Shown: positions 14,531 through 20,403 of the stretch, piece after piece
Layout of the letters: each line of letters opens with the position of its first letter
How positions within the stretch are numbered: the first letter of the stretch is position 1
Notes under the pieces: generated by a model
The model's input: only the letters and a program-made list of their open reading frames with translations
Told to the model about the DNA's origin: nothing
Database searches by the model: none
Translations under genes and position numbers: made by a program
Virus record (IMG/VR): IMGVR_UViG_3300031862_000770
Coordinates: 1-20,673 of that record
Reading direction: 5' to 3' (one strand)
Length of the DNA: 20,673 bases
DNA from: a virus

Positions 14531-14944
14531 GTGGGTGTTACAGGTTTGAAGCGGAAGGTTCTTGGTGAACTAGGAAAACTAAGCCTAGGCGATCTTGTTC
14601 GTGTTGAATGGCAGGATGCTTCAATCGGCAAAAGCTTGGGCACTGGTGTGGCTGTTGACGTGAACGTCTGCAGCTGGGGCATTTTCATAGGATTCATGGG
14701 CGAGAGAGGCAAGCACATAGTGTTGGCGCAAAACAACTTTCACTATGCTGACGGCCTCTACGACATTGATTACACGGCAATCCCAGTTTCATGGATGATG
14801 AGCGTTGACGTAATAGCAAAAAACCACATCAAAACGAGCGATGCCAAGGAGCTTCTGAACAGCTTTCTCACGGGTGGAAGACGAACACTGCCAAAGCGCA
14901 AGCGTCAGCAGAGGATAGTTAACCATTATGGCAGACTGGATTAA
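14531..14944 (+). CDS. Unknown beta protein before the holin-like gene (about 137 aa)
   Basis: The frame is open from before 14411, inside the fibre gene. A GTG at 14531 is chosen as the start because it is the first start codon after the fibre stop; a TTG at 14546 is the alternative. KLSLGDLVRVEWQDASIG and SWGIFIGFMGERGKHIVLAQ suggest a small SH3-like barrel, followed by a helix and a basic tail with LPKRKRQQR. The end overlaps the next gene by 17 bases. Function unknown; the basic end could bind nucleic acid or phospholipid. Confidence 0.5.
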   Translation: MGVTGLKRKVLGELGKLSLGDLVRVEWQDASIGKSLGTGVAVDVNVCSWGIFIGFMGERGKHIVLAQNNFHYADGLYDIDYTAIPVSWMMSVDVIAKNHIKTSDAKELLNSFLTGGRRTLPKRKRQQRIVNHYGRLD

Positions 14945-15185
14945 ACGGGCTTTGACAAGGACGGTGCAGCGCAAGGGTTCCAGGGGAAAACAGCAAATTA
15001 TTATTGTGCAGCCCAGCTTCAAGCTTGTTTTGCTTGTCAAGTTCACAATAGCAATGGCTGCTTGTCTTTCAGGTTTGGAGGTTGCTTACTTAGCTTTTTT
15101 GGGCAGGTGGAACAGTGAAGTTTTCGCTGCAATAACCGGGCTTATCGGCACGGTTACAGGCGTTTTAATCGGACACCACGCGTAA
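14928..15185 (+). CDS. Holin-like small membrane protein (85 aa)
   Basis: A short basic N-terminus (ADWIKRALTRTVQRKGSRGK) is followed by two hydrophobic segments, ~31-57 (LVLLVKFTIAMAACLSG onward) and ~65-83 (AAITGLIGTVTGVLIG). Size, two membrane helices and position at the end of the tail gene cluster are those of a holin, the protein that permeabilises the host membrane at lysis. No lysin gene is recognisable nearby, and archaeal virus lysis is poorly known, so this remains a likeness. It overlaps the previous gene and is the last gene before a structured spacer. Confidence 0.5.
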   Translation: MADWIKRALTRTVQRKGSRGKQQIIIVQPSFKLVLLVKFTIAMAACLSGLEVAYLAFLGRWNSEVFAAITGLIGTVTGVLIGHHA

Positions 15186-15214
15186 AACTCGGTTTTTCCC
15201 TTCAGAGCTTCAAA

Positions 15215-15230
15215 GTTCACCCGGGTGAAC
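15215..15230. repeat. Perfect palindrome, CCCGGG type, copy 4
   Basis: GTTCACCCGGGTGAAC is identical to the inner 16 bases of 6204-6221. It lies 30 bases after the holin-like gene and three bases before the structured RNA candidate. Confidence 0.9.
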
Positions 15231-15232
15231 CC

Positions 15233-15358
15233 CTAGACTGAAAAGAGCTCGGGGGGCCCGTTTCAGAAAGTTCAGGAGAGCCCATGTTAAGCTTCAGAAC
15301 GCTCGTAGTATGGGCTGCTGGCTGAACCGTGTTTTTCTGAGGCGTTTTCAGATTCTAG
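15233..15358 (+). ncRNA. Candidate structured RNA with three-way junction
   Basis: The closing stem pairs CTAGACTGAAAA (15233-15244) with TTTTCAGATTCTAG (15345-15358), 12 base pairs with a two-base AT bulge. Inside are a short hairpin CGGG-GGG-CCCG (15250-15260) and a long interrupted stem: TCAGAAA/TTTCTGA (15263-15269 with 15334-15340), GTTCAG/CTGAAC (15270-15275 with 15322-15327) and AGCCCAT/ATGGGCT (15279-15285 with 15310-15316). TTTCAG at 15261-15266 could instead pair with CTGAAA at 15238-15243, giving an alternative fold as in switches. It lies 69 bases before the next ATG. Pairing is seen by eye; transcription and function are inferred. It could be a leader, attenuator or independent RNA. 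Confidence 0.5.
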
Positions 15359-15426
15359 TTTCAAAGCTCACTCACAAGCGGGGTGGGCGAAACCATGAAA
15401 AACTTGGGAGGAGGTGAAAGGTAAAA

Positions 15427-16125
15427 ATGAATAATACAGAAAAGTTGGTTTTGGGCTTTGCAATCTTCGTGATTCTAACAGGAGTGTTTTTAGCGATTAG
15501 CCAATACGCCAAAACAATTGATGCGTCGACTATGCCTGCGTTCCTTCAAGGCATAGTAAAGGCGGTTCAAAACTTCTTCGCATATTCTGCCGTAGTCTTT
15601 GCGGTGGCCTATTTACGCAACATATTAGGCTACTTCAGAAATTGGGTTACGCTGCATAAGACGGAAGCCGTTGACTATGACTTAAACAGGTATTATAACA
15701 CGCTGCTATATTACGTTGGACCGTTCAACATTGCTTTATCTGCGCTGCCCTCGCCTTACAACGCCTTCGGCGCAGCCTTAGCGTTCATCGTGGATGTTTT
15801 CACGGCAGAATTCAAGAAGATTCAAACGATAAAACCAACTGAGCCGGCTCCTCCTTATCCGCCACCGATTCCCGCAACAGTACTATTCAAAGAGAAGGTA
15901 ACCGTCTCCGATGTGTTTGTTGACGGAAAAGCTTTTCCAAAATCGCTGTCGACAACAGGAACTCAGATCGGGACATATCAAGTGGCTACGGACGAAACAA
16001 AAGAATGGAAGACAAGCGTTACGATAGCTTTTGCCGACTATAATCCGCATCAGGTTCAGATGAAAGCTAACGAAACCGTGATTTGGTCTGGAAGTTTACA
16101 GTACGGACAAATAATGTACGCATAA
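15427..16125 (+). CDS. Membrane protein with proline-rich linker and C-terminal beta domain (232 aa)
   Basis: A very strong GGGAGGAGGTGA site lies 9 bases before the ATG, which suggests high translation. Two or three hydrophobic segments occur (about 7-26, ~48-68, and a weaker ~118-135). A proline-rich linker (PAPPYPPPIPATV, ~155-167) leads to a beta-rich domain of ~65 residues ending in WSGSLQYGQIMYA. The order suggests a membrane anchor with an exposed beta domain. It stands alone between the structured spacer and a T-rich tract. No family is recognised; candidates are a lysis-related or cell-surface protein. Confidence 0.65.
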   Translation: MNNTEKLVLGFAIFVILTGVFLAISQYAKTIDASTMPAFLQGIVKAVQNFFAYSAVVFAVAYLRNILGYFRNWVTLHKTEAVDYDLNRYYNTLLYYVGPFNIALSALPSPYNAFGAALAFIVDVFTAEFKKIQTIKPTEPAPPYPPPIPATVLFKEKVTVSDVFVDGKAFPKSLSTTGTQIGTYQVATDETKEWKTSVTIAFADYNPHQVQMKANETVIWSGSLQYGQIMYA

Positions 16126-16130
16126 ATTCC

Positions 16131-16163
16131 CTTTTTTCTTTTCAAAACTTTTTTTCTCATTTT
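16131..16163 (+). terminator. T-rich terminator-like tract
   Basis: T-runs of 6, 4, 7 and 4 follow 6 bases after the membrane protein stop, like the tract after the capsid gene. No hairpin is present, as expected of archaeal intrinsic termination. Confidence 0.5.
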
Positions 16164-16184
16164 AACTTGTCGTCAGTGGACACT

Positions 16185-16262
16185 ATGAGCAATGGAAAAG
16201 TGAAGTTGAAGAGGCTGCGGGAAAAGTTGAAGCGGAAGCAGGTTGAGGGCGTGACACGTTGA
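16185..16262 (+). CDS. Very small basic peptide coupled to the ABC-GNAT gene (25 aa)
   Basis: The ATG frame encodes 25 residues, with a run like GKVKLKRLREKLKRKQVEG in which more than a third are Lys or Arg. Its TGA overlaps the TTG start of the ABC-GNAT gene (TTGA at 16259-16262). No clear ribosome site is seen. The overlap suggests translational coupling, and the charge suggests nucleic-acid contact, but a leader ORF with no useful product is equally possible. Confidence 0.4.
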   Translation: MSNGKVKLKRLREKLKRKQVEGVTR

Positions 16263-17734
16263 CAAGGCGAAGAGAATATTTCCGCATCCGCCAGTTCCGC
16301 AGAGTCTACGATAGAAGCCGGAACAGGTTCACCTTCAACATTGCGTACGAAACCGCTACCAAGCTGACGCCTAGAAGCGTGGCGGTTGCTGAAGCCTTCG
16401 GCCTTGGCCTTGACGAGCAGAAGCGCTTCGTGATTTATGACAATGTTGAGTTGAAAATAAGCCCTAACGACATCGTGCTGATCACCGGCGATTCAGGATC
16501 AGGCAAAAGCGTGCTACTACGAGCATTACTAGCTGACCTTGGCTCTGAAGCTATAGACATGAAAAACCTCGAAATCTGCAGCAATAAACCGCTAATCGAG
16601 ACTGTTGGAAAGACGGTTGAAGAGGGCATTGAGATTTTAAGCCGCGTTGGCTTGAATGACGCTTTTCTGTTCCTGCGCACTTACGAGCAGCTTTCGGACG
16701 GACAGAAGTACCGTTACCGCATCGCCAAAATGGTTGAGAGCAGGAAGCAGTGGTGGATCGCTGACGAGTTCTGCGCTACCCTGGATCGTGATACGGCGAA
16801 GATTGTGGCGTTTAACGTGCAGAAGCTTGCAAGAACCTTGGGAAAAGCTGTGGTTGTAGCTACGACTCACACGGACCTGTTTGAGGATTTGCGGCCGAGC
16901 CTACACGTTCACAAGAGGTTCGGCAAGGAAATATCCATCAAATATTATCCGAATGAGCCAGCCAGAGAATGCAGCCTCGTCAAGGAAATGCGTGTTGAAG
17001 AGGGTACACTGCAGGATTGGAAAGAGCTCGCCGGCTTTCATTACCGCAGTCACAGGGTAGTTGCGCCACGCAAAATCTATTGTCTTAAGCGGGGAACCGA
17101 GGTGTGCGGAGTGATCGTTTATTGTTATCCGCCTCCCAGCGCCTACGGTCGAAGAATGGTTCTGCCCAAAATGACGATGCGAGAACTGAACGAGAAACTA
17201 ACCATTATCAACCGTGTTGTGGTTCACCCGAAATATCGGAGCATAGGACTCGGAGCGAAACTTGTTCAGGACACCCTACCCTTAATCGGCACGCCTTATG
17301 TAGAGATGGTTGCGGTTATGGCCAAGTACAACCCTTTTGCAGAGAAGGCGGGAATGAAGAAGGTGGCTGAGCAGGAGCCTCAGAGGGAGATTTTACGGGT
17401 TTCCAGAGTTCTTCAAGAGGTCGGGTTTAATGTTCAGCTGCTTGGAAGCGGGAACTATGTTCTGCAGAAACTTCAAGCACTCAACGCCGATGGCCTGGAA
17501 AGGGTTAGGGAGGCCTTCGTCAAAGCCGACCATCCGCGCTTCTCAAAGTTTTTCAGCTCAGGCCTTCCATTCGGGCATACGGGGGATTACGAGAAGAAGG
17601 TGAATGCTGCAAGCTTGGAGCAGCTTGCAGGACTTGTCAAGATCTGCGGCTTCCTGATGCAGACGAAGGCTTACCTTTTCTGGAAGTTTTATCCATTAAA
17701 TCCCTCAGCAACGTGTGCGCAAGATTTGCTTTAA
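16259..17734 (+). CDS. ABC-type ATPase fused to GNAT acyltransferase, COG2401-like (491 aa)
   Basis: Residues ~55-215 are an ABC ATPase: Walker A GDSGSGKS (77-84), signature LSDGQ (145-149), Walker B WWIADE with catalytic Glu170, D-loop-like TLDRD, and His204 in TTHTD. No membrane segment is present, so it is not a transporter. Residues ~250-370 are a GNAT domain: FHYRSH (260-265), GVIVYCYPPP, then NRVVVHPKYRSIGLGAKLV with the RxxGxG acetyl-CoA loop (327-332), and NPFAEKAGMKKV. The C-terminal ~120 residues are unassigned. This architecture matches, from memory, COG2401, common in archaea and tailed viruses. The HY-loop and GV[IV] pattern recall Mom-type DNA-modifying GNAT enzymes. The substrate is unknown; DNA or tRNA modification is a guess. 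Confidence 0.85.
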   Translation: MTRRREYFRIRQFRRVYDRSRNRFTFNIAYETATKLTPRSVAVAEAFGLGLDEQKRFVIYDNVELKISPNDIVLITGDSGSGKSVLLRALLADLGSEAIDMKNLEICSNKPLIETVGKTVEEGIEILSRVGLNDAFLFLRTYEQLSDGQKYRYRIAKMVESRKQWWIADEFCATLDRDTAKIVAFNVQKLARTLGKAVVVATTHTDLFEDLRPSLHVHKRFGKEISIKYYPNEPARECSLVKEMRVEEGTLQDWKELAGFHYRSHRVVAPRKIYCLKRGTEVCGVIVYCYPPPSAYGRRMVLPKMTMRELNEKLTIINRVVVHPKYRSIGLGAKLVQDTLPLIGTPYVEMVAVMAKYNPFAEKAGMKKVAEQEPQREILRVSRVLQEVGFNVQLLGSGNYVLQKLQALNADGLERVREAFVKADHPRFSKFFSSGLPFGHTGDYEKKVNAASLEQLAGLVKICGFLMQTKAYLFWKFYPLNPSATCAQDLL

Positions 17735-17815
17735 AAATGTAAAAATTGGCTTGCTATTGGTTCTTCGTAATTTTTCGCTAATTTTCCAACAGAGAACGAA
17801 AAAAGATGAAGTATC

Positions 17816-17855
17816 TTAACATTTTTATGCCTTTTCAATTACATTTTTTAGAGGA
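17816..17855 (+). promoter_or_regulatory. Possible promoter and ribosome site for the four-helix membrane protein
   Basis: The spacer 17735-17861 is AT-rich. TTTTTATG at 17822-17829 could be a weak TATA box about 37 bases before the ATG, with CTTAAC before it. GAGGA at 17851-17855 is a plausible ribosome site. The match is weak. Confidence 0.3.
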
Positions 17856-17861
17856 TTCCCT

Positions 17862-18248
17862 ATGTTGGGTCAAGAAAACGCGTACAAAAACTTTAAAATG
17901 CTTTTGAGAGGAGCCGGTTTTGTCATTTTAGTGATTTGGGTTGCGGTGATGTCCTTTTCTTTCGTCTGTTATGCGCTTGGTTTTTCCATCCCTGAAATCC
18001 TAACTTCTTCGGATTTCACAATCGCTGGTTGCGGATTCTCATTTCTCTATATCAGCGTCATGAATGTTCAATGGGAGAGAAGAGGGAAAGCTGAGTTAAC
18101 CCTTTCCATCCTGCTCCTACTCATAGGTGGTTTAGTTTTATTCCAAGGCGTGTATGTTATGCTGTTCGAGACGCCAAACCCTTTCACATACCTTTGCCTC
18201 ATAATAGGAACAGCCCTTGCCATTTTAAATGCGAAACGAATCAAGTAG
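17862..18248 (+). CDS. Four-helix membrane protein, unknown (128 aa)
   Basis: The protein has four hydrophobic segments at about 17-39 (FVILVIWVAVMSFSFVCYAL), ~46-66, ~80-101 (LSILLLLIGGLVLFQGVYVM) and ~108-122 (YLCLIIGTALAILN). The loops are short, with WERRGK between helices 2 and 3. GAGGA precedes the ATG. No catalytic motif is visible. It converges with the minus-strand gene 5 bases beyond its stop. More AT-rich composition and its own spacer separate it from the virion genes, so it may belong to an accessory or host segment. Confidence 0.6.
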   Translation: MLGQENAYKNFKMLLRGAGFVILVIWVAVMSFSFVCYALGFSIPEILTSSDFTIAGCGFSFLYISVMNVQWERRGKAELTLSILLLLIGGLVLFQGVYVMLFETPNPFTYLCLIIGTALAILNAKRIK

Positions 18249-18253
18249 AGTAG

Positions 18254-19156
18254 TTAATTTTGATGATGAAATACGCTGTCGAAAAACTTTTTGTTACTTT
18301 TTAACCATTCAAATACTACCCTCTTAACAGGGATTATTAGGACATCGTCTTTTTCATCCACATTCCAGCAGTTGCAAAAAAGGATCAGATGGTTTTCTTT
18401 TCCATCAAACATCTTCAATTTTTGAAACTTTTGCTTACAATTTTTAGACTCTATATTATCGTATGTAACCTGTGCAAACATCCTTTTACCATCGCTGGCG
18501 CAACCATAAATGTCTACATCCTGCAAAGTTCTTCCTACAGGCAAAAGTAGGAAATCAAGTTTTGGGCAGCTTTCAATATTCGGATTCCTCAAAAATTCAG
18601 CGCAAACCGCCTCTTGCTGTTCAGTGGTTAAATTGCCCCAATCTTTAGGAATTGGAGTGTCCTCAACATAGTATTTTAGACGGTTCCCAATGATTTTCCA
18701 TTCGGTAATAGTACACATTCTCGGTCTTGCTGCAACTAACCCCATAACATCGCCTTTTTTAAGCGTTTTCACATTTTCCATTTGAAGCGCTTTCAATATT
18801 GCCCTATCACCTTTCTTACGTTCAGGATTCTTACAATTCTCTGACCACGTCGTTGGAATGTATTCCACCTTGCTTTTCGGCTTTATTTTTCCCACCTTCA
18901 CTACCTCGGGGCGAGGGTAGTATTCAGCCCAAACATAGCCACTATTTTCGCCAAGTTTTTTGAAGCATTTGATTGCTCTAACTTCACCCCGCTTCTCATA
19001 AACTTCTGGATCAGGATCAATGCTTTTTGAATCTTGCTTTCCACTACCAGGGAAGTGTATTGCAACTTTATTCTCATCAAAGATTTTCTTGATAACATCA
19101 GCGTTAACAAGAATCTTACGCGTATGCCTGATAAAATACGATTTCAACTCATCCAT
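18254..19156 (-). CDS. Uncharacterised protein with possible restriction-endonuclease-like core (300 aa)
   Basis: The frame extends to a GTG at 19174, but the ATG at 19156 (MDELKSYFIRH) is preferred because it lies ~26 bases after the transcription start predicted from a TATA box. The middle contains GYVWAEYYPRPEVVKVGKI, then AILKALQMENVKTL and LVAARPRMCTITEW. Near residue ~220-250 is LLPVGRTLQDVDIYG followed by FAQVTYDN. A D-V-D-I strand followed by a Q-x-T strand resembles the D...(E/Q)-x-K core of PD-(D/E)XK nucleases, but the Lys is replaced by Thr, so activity is uncertain. I recall similar uncharacterised proteins with GRT..DVDI.G and AQVT. It lies next to an EVE-domain gene. Confidence 0.6.
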   Translation of the reverse strand: MDELKSYFIRHTRKILVNADVIKKIFDENKVAIHFPGSGKQDSKSIDPDPEVYEKRGEVRAIKCFKKLGENSGYVWAEYYPRPEVVKVGKIKPKSKVEYIPTTWSENCKNPERKKGDRAILKALQMENVKTLKKGDVMGLVAARPRMCTITEWKIIGNRLKYYVEDTPIPKDWGNLTTEQQEAVCAEFLRNPNIESCPKLDFLLLPVGRTLQDVDIYGCASDGKRMFAQVTYDNIESKNCKQKFQKLKMFDGKENHLILFCNCWNVDEKDDVLIIPVKRVVFEWLKSNKKFFDSVFHHQN

Positions 19157-19204
19157 ATAACAGCGCCGCCACACGATTGTTATCTTAAAGTAGAGTACTT
19201 ATGC

Positions 19205-19213
19205 TTTATATTT
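19205..19213 (-). promoter_or_regulatory. TATA box for the minus-strand gene 18254-19156
   Basis: On the minus strand the sequence reads AAATATAAA. Its centre at ~19209 predicts transcription starting near 19182, which leaves a leader of ~26 bases to the ATG at 19156 or ~8 bases to the GTG at 19174. No ribosome site is visible before either start. Confidence 0.5.
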
Positions 19214-19394
19214 ACTTAAAAGTGCTTTCATATAGCCATGTCTCGCATTTAGAAGCCTGCAAAGGCAAATACGTGGGAATGAAAACTTTAACCTTAGGCC
19301 CTGGAGAATCTTGCTCAACCAAAACCTTGCTTACTGGAACTCTGTTCCAATGACCACAATGGGCAGACTTCATTCTTAAGGTTTTATGAGTCAT
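19212..19394 (-). CDS. Small zinc-ribbon-like ORF, possibly decayed (60 aa)
   Basis: The ATG at 19394 is chosen because GAGGAG lies 6 bases before it; an upstream ATG at 19418 has no such site. The text AHCGHWNRVPVSKVLVEQ, then VFIPTYLPLQASKCETW, resembles small archaeal zinc-ribbon proteins of the type C-G-H-W-N-R-V ... P-x-Y-x-P ... C-x-x-C. Here the second cysteine of the last pair is Trp and the protein ends 8 residues later, so the C-terminal ribbon half is missing. It may be a truncated or decaying gene. Its stop overlaps the TATA box of the following minus-strand gene. Confidence 0.45.
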   Translation of the reverse strand: MTHKTLRMKSAHCGHWNRVPVSKVLVEQDSPGPKVKVFIPTYLPLQASKCETWLYESTFK

Positions 19395-19723
19395 CGGCTT
19401 CTCCTCAGAGTGAGGCAATCACAACTTTCCATTAGAGAAGCCTCACAGAACTTAGTTGAATTGAATTCATTTATAGTTTTCCATCGCGCACAATGAGAAA
19501 CTCTTTTTCTCTGAACGAGTTTCTTCTGGGATAATTATGGAGGAGATGATAAAGAGAGAACCTATGCGCTTCTGGTAACGTCATAATAGCTGACCCGAAA
19601 AGTTCTGTCAGATTGAGCATGTAGCAGAAATTCCATTAAACATTATCCAAATGAATGCACTCACGCACACACTCGCTTAGCATTTTTGACAATCAGAGTA
19701 TCTATTCGGAGTGTTATCGTCAA
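19395..19723. other. Spacer with no recognised gene
   Basis: This spacer separates a minus-strand gene from a plus-strand one. It holds only ORFs of about 13 codons, and I see no tRNA, palindrome or direct repeat in it. It probably contains the divergent promoter for the zinc-ribbon-like ORF, but no clear TATA box was found for it. Confidence 0.5.
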
Positions 19724-19733
19724 ATATTTAAAT
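19724..19733 (+). promoter_or_regulatory. TATA box for the EVE-domain gene
   Basis: ATATTTAAAT is centred 24-25 bases before the ATG at 19753. With an archaeal TATA-to-start distance of ~25-27, transcription would begin at or beside that ATG, giving a leaderless mRNA. Confidence 0.55.
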
Positions 19734-19752
19734 GCGTTCTGATAATGTTAAA

Positions 19753-20190
19753 ATGGTGTATTATTTGGTCAGTTATTGGTTGTGTGTTACCAATGAGGAC
19801 AACTGGAATGTGGTGAAGAAGCGAAATGTCTGGGGTGTTCCGGACAAGCGAGGCAGACTTCAGATTGAGGCAGTAAAACCTGGCGACTATCTCATTTTCT
19901 ATGTTATGCCTAAAAAGATTGGAGGAATTTTCAGAGCAGTTTCCGAACCCTTTGAAAGCAAAGAGAAGATTTTCAGCTGGGCTGACTTTGGTAGAGCAGA
20001 AGTCTTTCCGTATCGGGTAAAACTTGAGCCAAGCCTAGTGGCTAACCAGCCTGTTTCTATTGAAAAGCTCATTGGGAAATTGAGCTTTACAAAAGGGAGG
20101 AAACGTTGGTCGGCCTCTCTTCGGAGGGCGATGCTTCAAATAGCAAAAGCTGATTACGAGTCTATATATGCCCTCCTAGCCAAAAAGTGA
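19753..20190 (+). CDS. EVE-domain (PUA-like) protein (145 aa)
   Basis: The open frame has an earlier ATG at 19732, but that overlaps the TATA box, so the ATG at 19753 is taken as a leaderless start. The sequence YYLVSYWLCVTNEDNWNVVK, then WGVP, then VKPGDYLIFYVMPKKIGGIF, EPF and FPYRVKLEP is the signature order of EVE domains (Trp and aromatic cage residues, then G-D-x-L-[IV]-F-Y). EVE and related PUA folds bind modified nucleotides in RNA or DNA and are often linked to restriction and defence genes. The ~145-residue length fits a stand-alone EVE protein. Its neighbours here, a possible nuclease and a wHTH protein, fit that context, but the ligand is unknown. Confidence 0.8.
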   Translation: MVYYLVSYWLCVTNEDNWNVVKKRNVWGVPDKRGRLQIEAVKPGDYLIFYVMPKKIGGIFRAVSEPFESKEKIFSWADFGRAEVFPYRVKLEPSLVANQPVSIEKLIGKLSFTKGRKRWSASLRRAMLQIAKADYESIYALLAKK

Positions 20191-20335
20191 GCTGTATGTG
20201 CCGTTATACCCTGCTTCTTCTACATGTGCCATAAGAAGAACAGATTACTATTTGTCTATAATTTACTGTGACAGAATATGGTACCATCATCCTCATCGAT
20301 GAAACAAAAAGGATGTTTTTTATTAGACAAACTTG

Positions 20336-20398
20336 ATTGATTCTCTTTATTATGTTTAAGCGGAGGCTGACGAAGGTTGATGCCTTTCGAGAATCAAT
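20336..20398. repeat. 10-base inverted repeat between convergent genes
   Basis: ATTGATTCTC (20336-20345) is exactly inverted as GAGAATCAAT (20389-20398), separated by 43 bases. The spacer 20191-20403 otherwise has no ORF; a T6 run at 20315-20320 could end the EVE transcript. The repeat may be an operator of the adjacent regulator or part of a shared 3' end. Confidence 0.4.
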
Positions 20399-20403
20399 GA
20401 ATG

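Noticed and set aside
19480-19605. Short ORFs of about 13 codons in the spacer
   Set aside because: Too short, with no conserved features and no coupling to neighbours, although one has a purine-rich start.
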